NCBI RefSeq assembly: GCF_902168175.1
Contig: NZ_CABHOU010000067.1
Span: 1 to 64,000, forward strand
Reading direction: 5' to 3'
DNA from: an uncultured Chitinophaga sp.
GTDB taxonomy: Bacteria > Bacteroidota > Bacteroidia > Chitinophagales > Chitinophagaceae
DNA: 64,000 nucleotides
Both the position numbers and the translations under genes were made by a program. Below are positions 33,597 through 42,791 of the stretch, one piece after another (the first letter of the stretch is position 1; the number at the start of each line of letters is the position of its first letter). The notes below the pieces were generated by a model, which saw nothing but the letters and a program-made list of their open reading frames with translations, was not told the origin of the DNA and ran no database searches.

Positions 33597-34931
33597 TTAT
33601 ATCCGGGCTTTTTCCACCGATTCTTCCACTGGTTTATTTTCCTTTCTTTCGCCGATGATAACGCCAATGCCCGCATCGTAGCGCAGGTATTTCCAAACCC
33701 AGTTGATTAATACCACGAGGCGGTTGCGGAAGCCAATAATGGAAATAAGGTGGATGAACATCCAGATAAGCCAGGCACGGAAGCCCTGGGTACGTATTTC
33801 GCGGTTAAATATTTTCAGATCGGCAACGGCCTTATTGCGGCCAATGGTGGCCATGGAGCCGCGATCGTTGTATTTGAAGGGTTTTGGTTTTTTACCAGCC
33901 TGGTAACGAATGATGTTGTTGCCCAGGTTACGGCCCTGCTGTATGGCGGGTTGCGCCAGCATGGGGCAGCCATCGGGGTATTCGGGACTGATCATGGCGG
34001 CGATGTCGCCAATGGCGAAAATGTTATCGTAACACACCACGCGGTTAAATTGATCTACCTTATAACGGTTGCCGCTCACCATACATTCATCCTTAATGCC
34101 TTTTACGGGGGCACCGGTAACGCCTGCGGCCCATATCAGGATGCGGGAGCAAAGCTGCTCGCCATTATCGAGCGTCACTTTATAGCCATCGAAGGATTTT
34201 ACACGCCTGTTCAGCCATACCGTTACGCCAAACTCGTCGAGGTATTGTTTGGCTTTGCGGGAAGCTACTGGCGACATGCCTTTCAGCAGATCGGGGCCGC
34301 TTTGTATAAGGTGAATGTCCATATTCACAAAATCCAGTTCGCGGAAGCCTTTAGGGAAAACATGTTTGCGCAGTTCGCTGAGTGCGCCCGCAATTTCCAC
34401 GCCGGTGGGTCCGCCACCAACGATGACGAAGTCCATAAGACTGTTTAGCTGTTCTTCATCATTCACCTGTAACGCCTTTTCGAAATTACTGATGATGGTA
34501 TTACGGAGCAGCAGGGCGTCTTCGATACTTTTAAGGGAAATTGCTTTTTCCTGGAGTTCTTTGTTGCCGTAGAAGTTGGCCGTGGCGCCGGTGGCGATCA
34601 CCAGGTAATCGTATCGGATAAAACCGATGGAAGTTTCCAGGGTTTGCGTTTCGGTATCTACAGACTGGGCTTCGGCCATGCGGAAGAAGAAGTTCTCCTG
34701 GTCCTGCATAATACGGCGGTAGGGGTGGATAATGGAAGAGGCCTCCAGTCCGGCCGTGGCTACCTGGTATAACAGCGGCTGGAAAGTGTGGTAGTTATGT
34801 TTATCGATCAATACGATCTGAAGGTCTGTTTTCTCCAGCGTTTTAGCCAGTTCCAGGCCCGCAAACCCACCACCGATGATTACTACGCGTTTCTTATCCG
34901 TTTGAGCTATTTTTTCCAGGTTCAGTAACAA
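33597..34931 (-). CDS. Type II NADH:quinone oxidoreductase (NDH-2)
   Basis: The 444-residue flavoprotein passes electrons from NADH to quinone without proton pumping. It has two dinucleotide motifs: IIGGGFAGLELA near residue 18 for FAD and VIVGGGPTGVEIAGAL near 170 for NADH. NYHTFQPLLYQVATAGLEASSI and IFAIGDIAAM are typical of the family. The C-terminus has the amphipathic/membrane anchor GFRAWLIWMFIHLISIIGF. The start appears to be TTG at 34931, since no ATG lies before the Rossmann strand. It is the only respiratory gene in the window. Confidence 0.93.
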   Translation of the reverse strand: MLLNLEKIAQTDKKRVVIIGGGFAGLELAKTLEKTDLQIVLIDKHNYHTFQPLLYQVATAGLEASSIIHPYRRIMQDQENFFFRMAEAQSVDTETQTLETSIGFIRYDYLVIATGATANFYGNKELQEKAISLKSIEDALLLRNTIISNFEKALQVNDEEQLNSLMDFVIVGGGPTGVEIAGALSELRKHVFPKGFRELDFVNMDIHLIQSGPDLLKGMSPVASRKAKQYLDEFGVTVWLNRRVKSFDGYKVTLDNGEQLCSRILIWAAGVTGAPVKGIKDECMVSGNRYKVDQFNRVVCYDNIFAIGDIAAMISPEYPDGCPMLAQPAIQQGRNLGNNIIRYQAGKKPKPFKYNDRGSMATIGRNKAVADLKIFNREIRTQGFRAWLIWMFIHLISIIGFRNRLVVLINWVWKYLRYDAGIGVIIGERKENKPVEESVEKARI

Positions 34932-35153
34932 AATGTCCGGTTTTTTGGTAAAGATGATTCCTAAAGATAGGAATTAAGGTGAAATGCGGGGAGTGGGGAT
35001 GGTGATTTGTACAAGAGATAACGTATTAATGTATATAGTACCCCATTTGTGTTCCCGGTGAAACAGATTTTAACCCAGGTTAAAATTTCCCGGTAAAAGA
35101 ATCTCCAACTTTACATCATCAAACAAACAAACACTACTTAAATACTCAAAATC

Positions 35154-35576
35154 ATGAAAAGAACTGCAAACGCTCACTGGCAAGGTAATATTAAAGAAGG
35201 TAAAGGTAACATCTCTACCCAGAGTACGGTACTGAACAACACCCAATACGCATTCGGCAGCCGTTTTGCCGACGGTATAGGTACTAACCCCGAAGAATTG
35301 CTGGGTGCTGCCCATGCGGGTTGTTATACAATGGCACTCAGTGCTTTCCTGGCACAGGAAGGTATTACGGCCGGCACGCTTGATACGAAGGCAATCGTGG
35401 AAATAGATCCTGCTAAACTGGAGATTACCAGTATTAGCCTGGAATTGACCGCTTCTGTAATTGACGGTGTGGAGGAGGCTAAGTTCCTGGCCATTGCTAC
35501 GGCAGCAAAGGAGAATTGCCCGGTATCGAAAGCATTGGCGGCTACGCCGGTTTCGCTGAAGGTGATTTACCAGTAG
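35154..35576 (+). CDS. OsmC/Ohr-family peroxidase
   Basis: The 140-residue thiol peroxidase has the two redox cysteines of the family: Cys57 in AAHAGCYTMALS and Cys122 in KENCPVSK, plus GIGTNPEELLGAAHAGC. OsmC proteins reduce organic and fatty-acid hydroperoxides in the cytoplasm. It appears monocistronic, with a terminator at 35602. Confidence 0.93.
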   Translation: MKRTANAHWQGNIKEGKGNISTQSTVLNNTQYAFGSRFADGIGTNPEELLGAAHAGCYTMALSAFLAQEGITAGTLDTKAIVEIDPAKLEITSISLELTASVIDGVEEAKFLAIATAAKENCPVSKALAATPVSLKVIYQ

Positions 35577-35601
35577 CATTTTTTATTTCGAATAGGAAGG
35601 T

Positions 35602-35628
35602 GGGCCGGTATTGCTGGTCCGCTTTTTT
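35602..35628 (+). terminator. Terminator after the OsmC gene
   Basis: GGGCCGG (35602-35608) pairs with CTGGTCC (35614-35620) with two G-T pairs, then GC and TTTTTT. Confidence 0.65.
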
Positions 35629-35646
35629 ATGTTGATGGGGCTGTTA

Positions 35647-35719
35647 GTGTATACACCGCAAGAATTAAACAGTGTTCATTTTTGTTACGGCTGCTGAAGG
35701 GAGTGACACAACGGCGGCT
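35647..35719 (-). repeat. Dispersed intergenic repeat, copy 2
   Basis: The 23-base core is at 35697-35719 on the minus strand. In repeat orientation it is followed by CAGCAGCCGTAACAA and, further on, by the perfect palindrome GTGTATACAC (35647-35656). The palindrome also lies beside copy 4. The copy sits between the convergent OsmC and DUF2905 genes. Confidence 0.85.
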
Positions 35720-35742
35720 AAATAGAATTTCCCGGCTGGTTA

Positions 35743-35967
35743 CTAAAAGAATTTTCTGAAAACCCTTAGCAATACTGTGAGGATCACACTGGCGAGGATC
35801 ATGGTGGTTATAGGGAAGTAAAAGCGGAAGTTATCGCGCTCGATGCGGATATCGCCGGGCAAGCGGCCTATCCAGTGGAGTTTGTCGCCCAGGAAGTACA
35901 CGATTACGCCTATCAGCAGCAGTACCGCGCCTGCCAGCATGATGTATTTGCCCGTTTCGCTGTTCAT
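35743..35967 (-). CDS. DUF2905 small membrane protein
   Basis: The 74-residue protein has two membrane segments, about 8-26 (IMLAGAVLLLIGVIVYFLG) and 50-68 (FPITTMILASVILTVLLRV). Between them lies the family motif IGRLPGDIRIERDNFRFYFP. DUF2905 proteins are widespread and uncharacterised. The full length is normal for the family. Confidence 0.9.
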   Translation of the reverse strand: MNSETGKYIMLAGAVLLLIGVIVYFLGDKLHWIGRLPGDIRIERDNFRFYFPITTMILASVILTVLLRVFRKFF

Positions 35968-36050
35968 GGGGCGAATGTAGGAAATATGTGAATATGAGCA
36001 TTGATCAAACTATAGAATATCGCAACCATACAGCGATTGGAGCTATAAAA

Positions 36051-36081
36051 AAAGAGCGATGTGGTTTTCACATCGCTCTTT
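36051..36081. terminator. Strong terminator beside the carboxylesterase gene
   Basis: AAAGAGCGATGTG (36051-36063) and CACATCGCTCTTT (36069-36081) form a perfect 13-bp stem with a 5-base loop, flanked by A-rich and T-rich sequence. It is 3 bases past the carboxylesterase stop on the minus strand. Confidence 0.88.
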
Positions 36082-36084
36082 CGT

Positions 36085-37734
36085 TTACCTGTTTTTATCC
36101 AGGAATAGATATCGCCCTCTATGTTGTTCCTGCTCAAGCCTGGTATTCACATCGATCACCATCACCGGTACGTTTTCTCCTTTGATAGCGGGCCAGTTGG
36201 GAAGGCCGGCGCCATTGGGATTGCCCGTCTTCACGAAGTTGGCAAAGTAAGCCTGCATCGTGGCCGATACTTTGCGGTCGTCAGCCGTCCAGGCGTATAC
36301 TTTATTGCCGTTGAGGTTGCCCATTGCGTACTCTATTTCGGCAGAGTGTACAGCGCCGCCGGTGCGGGGTTGGGGAGATGCAGGTGTTTTGCCGTCGCTC
36401 TTTACAACACCTCCTGCAAGTCCGGGTGTGGCGTTACCCATGGAGGCAACCATTGGCGGGCGGGGATGGCTGTACAGGTAGCGGTATACAGGCTGGCCGC
36501 CTGTTTTAGCTGCCAGGTCTATCCACTTCCAGGTACTGAAACTGATGAAGCGGTCGCCTGCAAGGTCAGTGGCTACACGTGCCACTTCTGCATCGGTGGC
36601 TGGATTGTAGAGTCTCAGCACTTCTTCCGCTTTATCTCCATATAACTTTTTAACGGCTGCTTCAAAATTGGCTTTGGTGGGGGCGTTGTTGCCAAGCACC
36701 GCGCGCGCGTTCATCTCTTCATTATTCCAGCCTGCCAGCAATGGCACTTTTGCCTGTTCGCCCGATGCGTAAATGTCGAAAGGACTTTTATCGAACACGT
36801 AGCCGTCGATGTTCATGTTAAAACGGTAGGGGCCGAATTTCGTAGAGGCTTCCAGTAATTTCTCTGCAGGCACGGACCTCAGTTCTGCCAGCGATTTAAC
36901 ACCCAGTGCTGCGGCAAACTCTTGTCCAACCGCTTCTGCTTTTGCTAAGGGCACGGCAGACAGTGCGCCGAGCAGGGAACCGCTTTCGCCAATAACGCCG
37001 GCTATCAGGTTGCGGGAAAGGGGAGAGGCCATTTGTGCGCTCACAGCGATAGAGCCCGCCGATTCGCCCGCAATCGTCACTCTTTTCGGATCGCCGCCAA
37101 AGGCTGCTATGTTTTCCTGCACCCATTTAAGTGCTGCAGTCTGATCTAATAAAGTGTAGTTGCCCGATCCTTTGTAAGGAGCTTCCTGACTCAGTTCGGG
37201 ATGCGCCATAAAACCAAAAGCGCCGAGGCGGTAGTTCACCGTAAGGGACACTATGCCCTTAGTAGCCATACTTTCTCCATCGTAGCGCGATTCGGAACCA
37301 TCGCCTGCGACGAAGCCGCCACCATAGAAGTAAACAAGTACGGGCAGCAATGTTTTACCACGTTTGGCGGGCGTCCAAACATTGAGGTACAGGCAGTCCT
37401 CGCTCATGCCATCGGAACGGAAGCCCATATCGCCGAACATATTGGCCTGCATGGCCCTGGGGCCGAATTTAACGGTCTTACGTACGCCCTGCCAGGCTTG
37501 TACTGGCTGCGGTGCTTTCCATCTTAAATCACCTGTCGGAGGCGCAGCAAAGGGTATGCCTTTGAAAGCCCTGACACCACTGGGCTCCAGCGTGCCCTCG
37601 ATTATACCATGAACGGTTTTAACCTGGTTGTTACTTGTTTTTTGCGCCTGCACTGCTGCCGGAACTGCTGCAGTGGCGAATATGGAGAAGAAAAGCCATC
37701 TCCCTAACGTGGTATTGATGGATGAATGCGGCAT
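36085..37734 (-). CDS. Secreted type-B carboxylesterase
   Basis: The 549-residue alpha/beta hydrolase has a signal peptide (about 1-30, ending VQA-Q). The oxyanion loop is VYFYGGGFVAGDG, the SEDCLYLNVWTP block is typical, and the nucleophile elbow is FGGDPKRVTIAGESAGS. A late His in VHSAEIEYAMGN completes the likely Ser-Glu-His triad. It hydrolyses carboxylic esters of unknown origin in the periplasm or outside. It is divergent from a siderophore-type receptor gene (163 bases between starts). Confidence 0.92.
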   Translation of the reverse strand: MPHSSINTTLGRWLFFSIFATAAVPAAVQAQKTSNNQVKTVHGIIEGTLEPSGVRAFKGIPFAAPPTGDLRWKAPQPVQAWQGVRKTVKFGPRAMQANMFGDMGFRSDGMSEDCLYLNVWTPAKRGKTLLPVLVYFYGGGFVAGDGSESRYDGESMATKGIVSLTVNYRLGAFGFMAHPELSQEAPYKGSGNYTLLDQTAALKWVQENIAAFGGDPKRVTIAGESAGSIAVSAQMASPLSRNLIAGVIGESGSLLGALSAVPLAKAEAVGQEFAAALGVKSLAELRSVPAEKLLEASTKFGPYRFNMNIDGYVFDKSPFDIYASGEQAKVPLLAGWNNEEMNARAVLGNNAPTKANFEAAVKKLYGDKAEEVLRLYNPATDAEVARVATDLAGDRFISFSTWKWIDLAAKTGGQPVYRYLYSHPRPPMVASMGNATPGLAGGVVKSDGKTPASPQPRTGGAVHSAEIEYAMGNLNGNKVYAWTADDRKVSATMQAYFANFVKTGNPNGAGLPNWPAIKGENVPVMVIDVNTRLEQEQHRGRYLFLDKNR

Positions 37735-37897
37735 ATCTGTGGATTGTTTAAGCTAAGATAGAGCTTTCGGGGCAGGAGGTCTAAACTTATCTCGCAGTCA
37801 AATTTCCCTATTCCATAAATCATATTCCGGATACGATTACACGTAACCGTGTTTCTGTATCACCTTTGCGTACTCCTAACATCTTAAACTATCATCT

Positions 37898-40261
37898 ATG
37901 CTTTGGACTCATGGTAAAAGGCTGGCTACAGCCCTTTTGCTCTCGCTTATTACGCTGTTCGCCTTTACAACGGCTTATGCCCAAAATGGCAAAGGTCACA
38001 TTAAAGGCAGGATCACTACGCCTTCCGGCGACCCGGCTGCGTTTGTCACCATTGTATTGAAAGGCAGCAAGAAAGCGATCTTTACGGGTGAAGACGGCTG
38101 GTATAACATTCTTAATGTACCGGTTGGCAACTACGAAGTGGTGGTATCGCTGGTGGGCTACCGCACGGCTACGCAAAACGTGGTGGTGGAAAATGGCAAA
38201 ACCAGTACGGCCAGCACACAGCTGGAACTTAGCAACCAGGAACTTCAGGAAGTGGTGGTGAATGGTAATAACAACCGTTTCGCTAAAAAGGAAAGCTTCA
38301 CCATAGGCCGTTTGCCGATTAAAAATATGGAGAACCCGCAGGTGTACTCTATCGTAGACCAGCGCCTGATCAAAGACCAGGTGATTACAGATGTGGCAGA
38401 AGCCATGCGTAATGCGCCCGGTGCCCTTATCCAGAAAGCGGGTGGTGGTTCTTCAGGTGCTATTATCCGGGGTTTCTCTACGTTCGCGAATGTGCGTAAT
38501 GGTTTAAATACAGGTTCTATAGGTCCTGCCGATCCTATCAATATCGAAAGGATAGAGATTATTAAAGGTCCTTCTGCCACGCTGTTCGGTAGTCTGAAAC
38601 CTTCTTACGGCGGCGTGCTTAATTACGTTACTAAAAAACCAACGGAGCAGTTTAAAGCGGAAGTAGGTTACACCGGCGGTAGCTGGGAGCTGAGCCGCAT
38701 TGCTGCCGATGTGAATGCACCGGTGAACGATGAGAAGACCATCCTCGCACGTGTCACCGCATCTTTCCAAAGTGAAAACTCGTTCCAGGACCGCGGTTAT
38801 GCGAGAAGTTACAGCTTTGCACCCAGCATCGTTTACAAGGTGAGCGATCGTTTAACGTTCAGTTTCGAATATGAAAGAGTAGCTCAGAACTGGGGCGCGC
38901 AGCCGCTTTACTGGCAAATGCAGGCCCGCGCCACCGCTAAAAGCTTTGATGAAGTATCGCTGAATTACAACCGTAACCTGTTGGGTAATGGCGTTTACAA
39001 CGAAAATACCATCAACAGCGTGTTCGCACATGCCGATTACAAGATTTCCAATAGCTGGACGTCCTCTACCAACTTCGCATCTTCTGAAGGTTATTATGGC
39101 CGGTTCACTTACTGGACTTATATCTGGATGACGAACGACTCGCTGATCCGCCAGCCTAATATGTTTACGCCTGATAAATTCGGTAACGTACAGCTGCAGC
39201 AGAACTTCATCGGTACGTTTAATATTGCCGGCCTTAAAAACAGGATGGTTGTGGGCCTGGATTACTCCCGCGACTACTCCCGCCTGAACCGTACGCCATA
39301 TGGTGTATACAACTACGATACCATCAATGTAACCGGCACGGTGCCCAGTATCGACAACCGCGCACTCGACGCCTGGGCGGCCCGACTGCCATGGACGGCC
39401 ACTAAAAGCATCCGTAATGTATACGCCGCTTACGTGTCGGACGTGTTGAATATTACCGACCAGTTAATGGTAATGCTCAGCCTTCGTGTAGATAAAAACG
39501 AAACACAGGGTTCTTATAATGCTAATACGGGCAAAACTTCCGGTGCTTACGACCAGACTACCTTCTCGCCTAAACTGGGTATCGTTTACCAGCCGGTAAA
39601 AGATGTGGTGTCTGTTTTCGGTAACTATATGAATGGTTTCCAGAACCTGCCGCCTGCTATTCAAACTGCCGGCGGTTTACCCGAAGCGCTGAAACCTCAG
39701 CGCGCTAACCAACTGGAAGGTGGTGTGAAGCTCGACCTGTTTGGTGGTAAAGTAAGCGGTACTTTCAGCTACTACGATATCAAAGTGGAGAACTCTACTT
39801 TCGTGGTGGCCGGTGTTACCAAACAGGAAGGTGAGCAAACCAGCAAAGGTTTTGAAGCCGAACTGCTGGCCAGCCCGGTAGATGGTTTGAGCATCGTGGG
39901 CGGCTATGCTTACAATGAAAACAAGTTCACCAAAGGTGCAGTTGCACAAATAGGTAAATACGCTGCCTGGGCACCTAAGAATATGGCCAACCTCTGGATC
40001 AGCTATCGCCTGCCTGCTGGCAATGCCAAAGGATTTGGCGTAGGTGTAGGCGGTAACTATATCGAAGATTCCTGGTTCGATGCGGCTAATACCTTTAAGC
40101 TGCCAGGTTACACGCTTGTCAATGCTGCTGTATTTTACGATAAACCTAAATTCAGCCTCAACTTAAAACTGAACAACCTGCTGAACGAGCATTACTGGAA
40201 TACGAACACTGTTCCGCAAAAGCCGTTTAACGTAGCTGCGGGCGTTACGCTAAAATTCTGA
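37898..40261 (+). CDS. TonB-dependent siderophore-type receptor
   Basis: The 787-residue outer-membrane receptor has a signal peptide (about 1-29). A carboxypeptidase-regulatory-like domain at about 34-112 (GRITTPSGDPAAFVTIVLKG) is followed by a plug of the FhuA/FecA siderophore type (VYSIVDQRLIKDQVITDVAEAMRNAPGAL, IIRGFSTFANV, IERIEIIKGPSATLFG, GGVLNYVTKKP). The 22-strand barrel ends in the aromatic tail GVTLKF. It probably imports a ferric siderophore. No siderophore synthesis genes or regulator lie next to it, so it may use foreign siderophores. Confidence 0.93.
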   Translation: MLWTHGKRLATALLLSLITLFAFTTAYAQNGKGHIKGRITTPSGDPAAFVTIVLKGSKKAIFTGEDGWYNILNVPVGNYEVVVSLVGYRTATQNVVVENGKTSTASTQLELSNQELQEVVVNGNNNRFAKKESFTIGRLPIKNMENPQVYSIVDQRLIKDQVITDVAEAMRNAPGALIQKAGGGSSGAIIRGFSTFANVRNGLNTGSIGPADPINIERIEIIKGPSATLFGSLKPSYGGVLNYVTKKPTEQFKAEVGYTGGSWELSRIAADVNAPVNDEKTILARVTASFQSENSFQDRGYARSYSFAPSIVYKVSDRLTFSFEYERVAQNWGAQPLYWQMQARATAKSFDEVSLNYNRNLLGNGVYNENTINSVFAHADYKISNSWTSSTNFASSEGYYGRFTYWTYIWMTNDSLIRQPNMFTPDKFGNVQLQQNFIGTFNIAGLKNRMVVGLDYSRDYSRLNRTPYGVYNYDTINVTGTVPSIDNRALDAWAARLPWTATKSIRNVYAAYVSDVLNITDQLMVMLSLRVDKNETQGSYNANTGKTSGAYDQTTFSPKLGIVYQPVKDVVSVFGNYMNGFQNLPPAIQTAGGLPEALKPQRANQLEGGVKLDLFGGKVSGTFSYYDIKVENSTFVVAGVTKQEGEQTSKGFEAELLASPVDGLSIVGGYAYNENKFTKGAVAQIGKYAAWAPKNMANLWISYRLPAGNAKGFGVGVGGNYIEDSWFDAANTFKLPGYTLVNAAVFYDKPKFSLNLKLNNLLNEHYWNTNTVPQKPFNVAAGVTLKF

Positions 40262-40290
40262 TTTCTTAGTACCATAAACCATAAAGAAGT

Positions 40291-40312
40291 GCCGGAGCGA
40301 TCCGGCCTTTTT
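40291..40312 (+). terminator. Terminator after the TonB receptor gene
   Basis: GCCGGA (40291-40296) and TCCGGC (40301-40306) flank a GCGA loop, followed by CTTTTTT-type sequence that reaches the stop of the convergent permease gene. Confidence 0.85.
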
Positions 40313-42666
40313 TATTCTGCCTTCAGGCTTTTCACCGGGTTGGCCATCGCTGCTTTTACCGACTGGAAACTAATAGTAAGCAGCGCAATAAATATCGCCA
40401 CAATCCCGGCAGCAATAAACACCCACCAGTTAATGCCGATGCGGTACGCGTACCCTGATAACCACTGGCTCATGGCGTACCAGGCAATAGGGAAGGCGAT
40501 AATGGCCGCTGCCAGTACAAGTTGTAAAAAGTCTTTGCTAAGCAGTGAGGTGATATTAGCAGTGCTGGCGCCCAGTACTTTCCGCACGCCGATCTCTTTC
40601 ACCCTTCTTTCTGCCATATAAGCTGCCAGTCCAAATATGCCCAGGCATGAAATGATGATGGCCAGCAGCGCGAACAGGCTTGCCAGTTTGCTGATCAGCA
40701 TTTCGTTTACAAACAATTCGTTAAACAGCTCGTCTACAAAACGGTATGAAAAGGGGTAACCTGGCGTGGCTTTCTCCATCAGTGGCGCAATTCCTGCCAT
40801 GGCTTCTTTGACATCGGCGTCTGGTTTTAACCTGATTATCATCTTTTCCGCATCGCCCGGCTGGCAACGGAATAATACCGGGTCGCCCTTGCCGTACATA
40901 TCGCCGTATACAAAGTCTTTTATCACACCCACTACCTTTAACTGGTCGTCGCCATCGGTAATAATCTTGCCTAAAGCACTGCCTTTGCCCAGCAGTGTGG
41001 CCAGCGAGGAGGATATGATGATATTGTTACTGTCTGCTTTGCTGTTTTCGTAAAAGTCGCGACCCTCAGTGATGGTCATGCCCCAGGCGTCGAAGAAGCC
41101 TTGGGTGATACTCCGGTAGGAAATAAGGATGTCTGCATCGGCGTCTTTCCCTTTCCAGCTATACCCCGAAGTATTATTGCCGGTGTAAAGTATTTCAGTG
41201 CTGCTGAGGGCTACGTTTTGTACATAACCGGAATTGAGCAACTGTTGTTTAACCACGTCGTAATGATCTACAAGATTACCTTTTACATCGGCCTGTAGCA
41301 GGTTTTCTTTGTTGTAACCAAGGTCACGGCCGGTTACATGTTTTATTTGCTGGTAAATGATGATAGTGGAGATGATGAGTACGATGGACGTGGTGAATTG
41401 GAATATCACCAGTCCTTTACGGATAAAGCCGGCGTTGCTGGTTTTTATCTTTAATCCTTTCAGTACGTTGATGGGGCTAAAGGACGATAGATACAGCGAT
41501 GGATAACTGCCTGCCACCAGTCCGCATACGAGTGTAATACCAAGCAGGGAAAACAGGTGGATGGGCTTTAACAGGTCAAGAGTGAGTTTCTTTTCTACCA
41601 GTGCATTGAAAGCCGGTAACAATAATGCCATCAACAATAAACCGGTAATGACCGCCAATATGGTCATACAAAACGATTCGCCTATGAATTGCAGGGTTAG
41701 TGTGCCTTTGCCTGCTCCCATTACTTTACGCACGCCTACTTCACGGGCTCTTTTTTCGCTGCGTGCAGTAGCCAGGTTCATGAAGTTTATACAGGCAATC
41801 AGTAACACGATCCAGGCGATGATGCCGAACATGCGAACGTAGGTAATGCTGCCCCCTGTTTGTTTACCATCTTCAAAATTAGCGCGCAAACGCCAGTCGT
41901 TGGCGGCAAACAGGAAGGGTTTCGCAGTGGCGCCCGCATCTTTGCCGGAAATGAAGCCGTGTAGCTGCTGGTTAACCCTGTCTGCACTGGAGGTATTTGA
42001 AAGGGTAACGTAGGTGTTTACTGCATTAGCGCCCCAGATGGTCAGGTAAAACTTATCTTTCGCATGTACTTCAAAAGGAATGATCCAGTCGGGATGGAAG
42101 GTGGAGTTAACCGGAAAATCTTTGATCACACCGGTTACCTGGAAATTGTCGCCATGTTCAAGCTGCAGGGTTTTACCGGCTGCGTTGGCCACACTGCCAA
42201 AAAAGCGGTTGGCCATCTTTTCGGTGATCACTACGGAATTCAGCTGTTTAAAAGCATTGTCTGCCTGCCCGTTTAAGAACTCCATGCCAAACATTTTAAG
42301 GATGGACGCATCGGCATAACAACCGGCTTCATAGATGTTTTTTTCACCTGCACTAAACAATTGGAAGTTGCGGCTAACCCGTCCGCTTTCTTCTATGCCG
42401 GGTATCTCTTCTTTGATAGCTGCCGCCAGTTTGCCGGGACTGGAATGAAACGCGCGTGTTTTACCCTGGTAAGTTTGATTAGTGAGTATTTTGTAAAGAT
42501 TTTCTTTATTGGGGATGTGGTTGTCGTAATTCACTTCGTCTTCGAGCCACAGGAATATAAACCCTGCACACACAATCCCGATCGCGAGGCCAGCGATGTT
42601 CAAAGAACTATAGGTTTTGTTTTTCCAGAGATGCCTGAAGGTTGTACGGATGAGGTTGATGATCAT
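40312..42666 (-). CDS. MacB/FtsX-family ABC transporter permease
   Basis: The 784-residue protein has the two-repeat Bacteroidota layout. There is a first membrane segment (SSLNIAGLAIGIVCAGFIF), a periplasmic MacB-like domain, and three membrane segments with ATARSEKRAREVGVRKVMGAGKGTL. A second set follows, including LFALLAIIISCLGIFGLAAYMAERRVKEIGVRKVLGAS. No ATPase gene is adjacent. It lies downstream of the LytTR regulator and kinase genes on the same strand (125-base gap), a common arrangement in this phylum. The ATG at 42666 is chosen over one ten codons earlier, because the family starts with the MIINLIRTTFRHLWKNK type. Confidence 0.92.
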   Translation of the reverse strand: MIINLIRTTFRHLWKNKTYSSLNIAGLAIGIVCAGFIFLWLEDEVNYDNHIPNKENLYKILTNQTYQGKTRAFHSSPGKLAAAIKEEIPGIEESGRVSRNFQLFSAGEKNIYEAGCYADASILKMFGMEFLNGQADNAFKQLNSVVITEKMANRFFGSVANAAGKTLQLEHGDNFQVTGVIKDFPVNSTFHPDWIIPFEVHAKDKFYLTIWGANAVNTYVTLSNTSSADRVNQQLHGFISGKDAGATAKPFLFAANDWRLRANFEDGKQTGGSITYVRMFGIIAWIVLLIACINFMNLATARSEKRAREVGVRKVMGAGKGTLTLQFIGESFCMTILAVITGLLLMALLLPAFNALVEKKLTLDLLKPIHLFSLLGITLVCGLVAGSYPSLYLSSFSPINVLKGLKIKTSNAGFIRKGLVIFQFTTSIVLIISTIIIYQQIKHVTGRDLGYNKENLLQADVKGNLVDHYDVVKQQLLNSGYVQNVALSSTEILYTGNNTSGYSWKGKDADADILISYRSITQGFFDAWGMTITEGRDFYENSKADSNNIIISSSLATLLGKGSALGKIITDGDDQLKVVGVIKDFVYGDMYGKGDPVLFRCQPGDAEKMIIRLKPDADVKEAMAGIAPLMEKATPGYPFSYRFVDELFNELFVNEMLISKLASLFALLAIIISCLGIFGLAAYMAERRVKEIGVRKVLGASTANITSLLSKDFLQLVLAAAIIAFPIAWYAMSQWLSGYAYRIGINWWVFIAAGIVAIFIALLTISFQSVKAAMANPVKSLKAE

Positions 42667-42791
42667 AACAAAACAATTGTACGGCAGTTTTTCCAAATAT
42701 GGTGCCTTATGATAATTGTTTGATATACTGTATGTTACGGGTGTTCGGGTTGTTCAGTTTTAATACAGCCGGTGTCCGGATATGAACAGGT

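Noticed and set aside
33750..34448. 232-codon frame antisense to NDH-2
   Set aside because: The NDH-2 gene on the minus strand has clear FAD and NADH motifs; the antisense frame has none.
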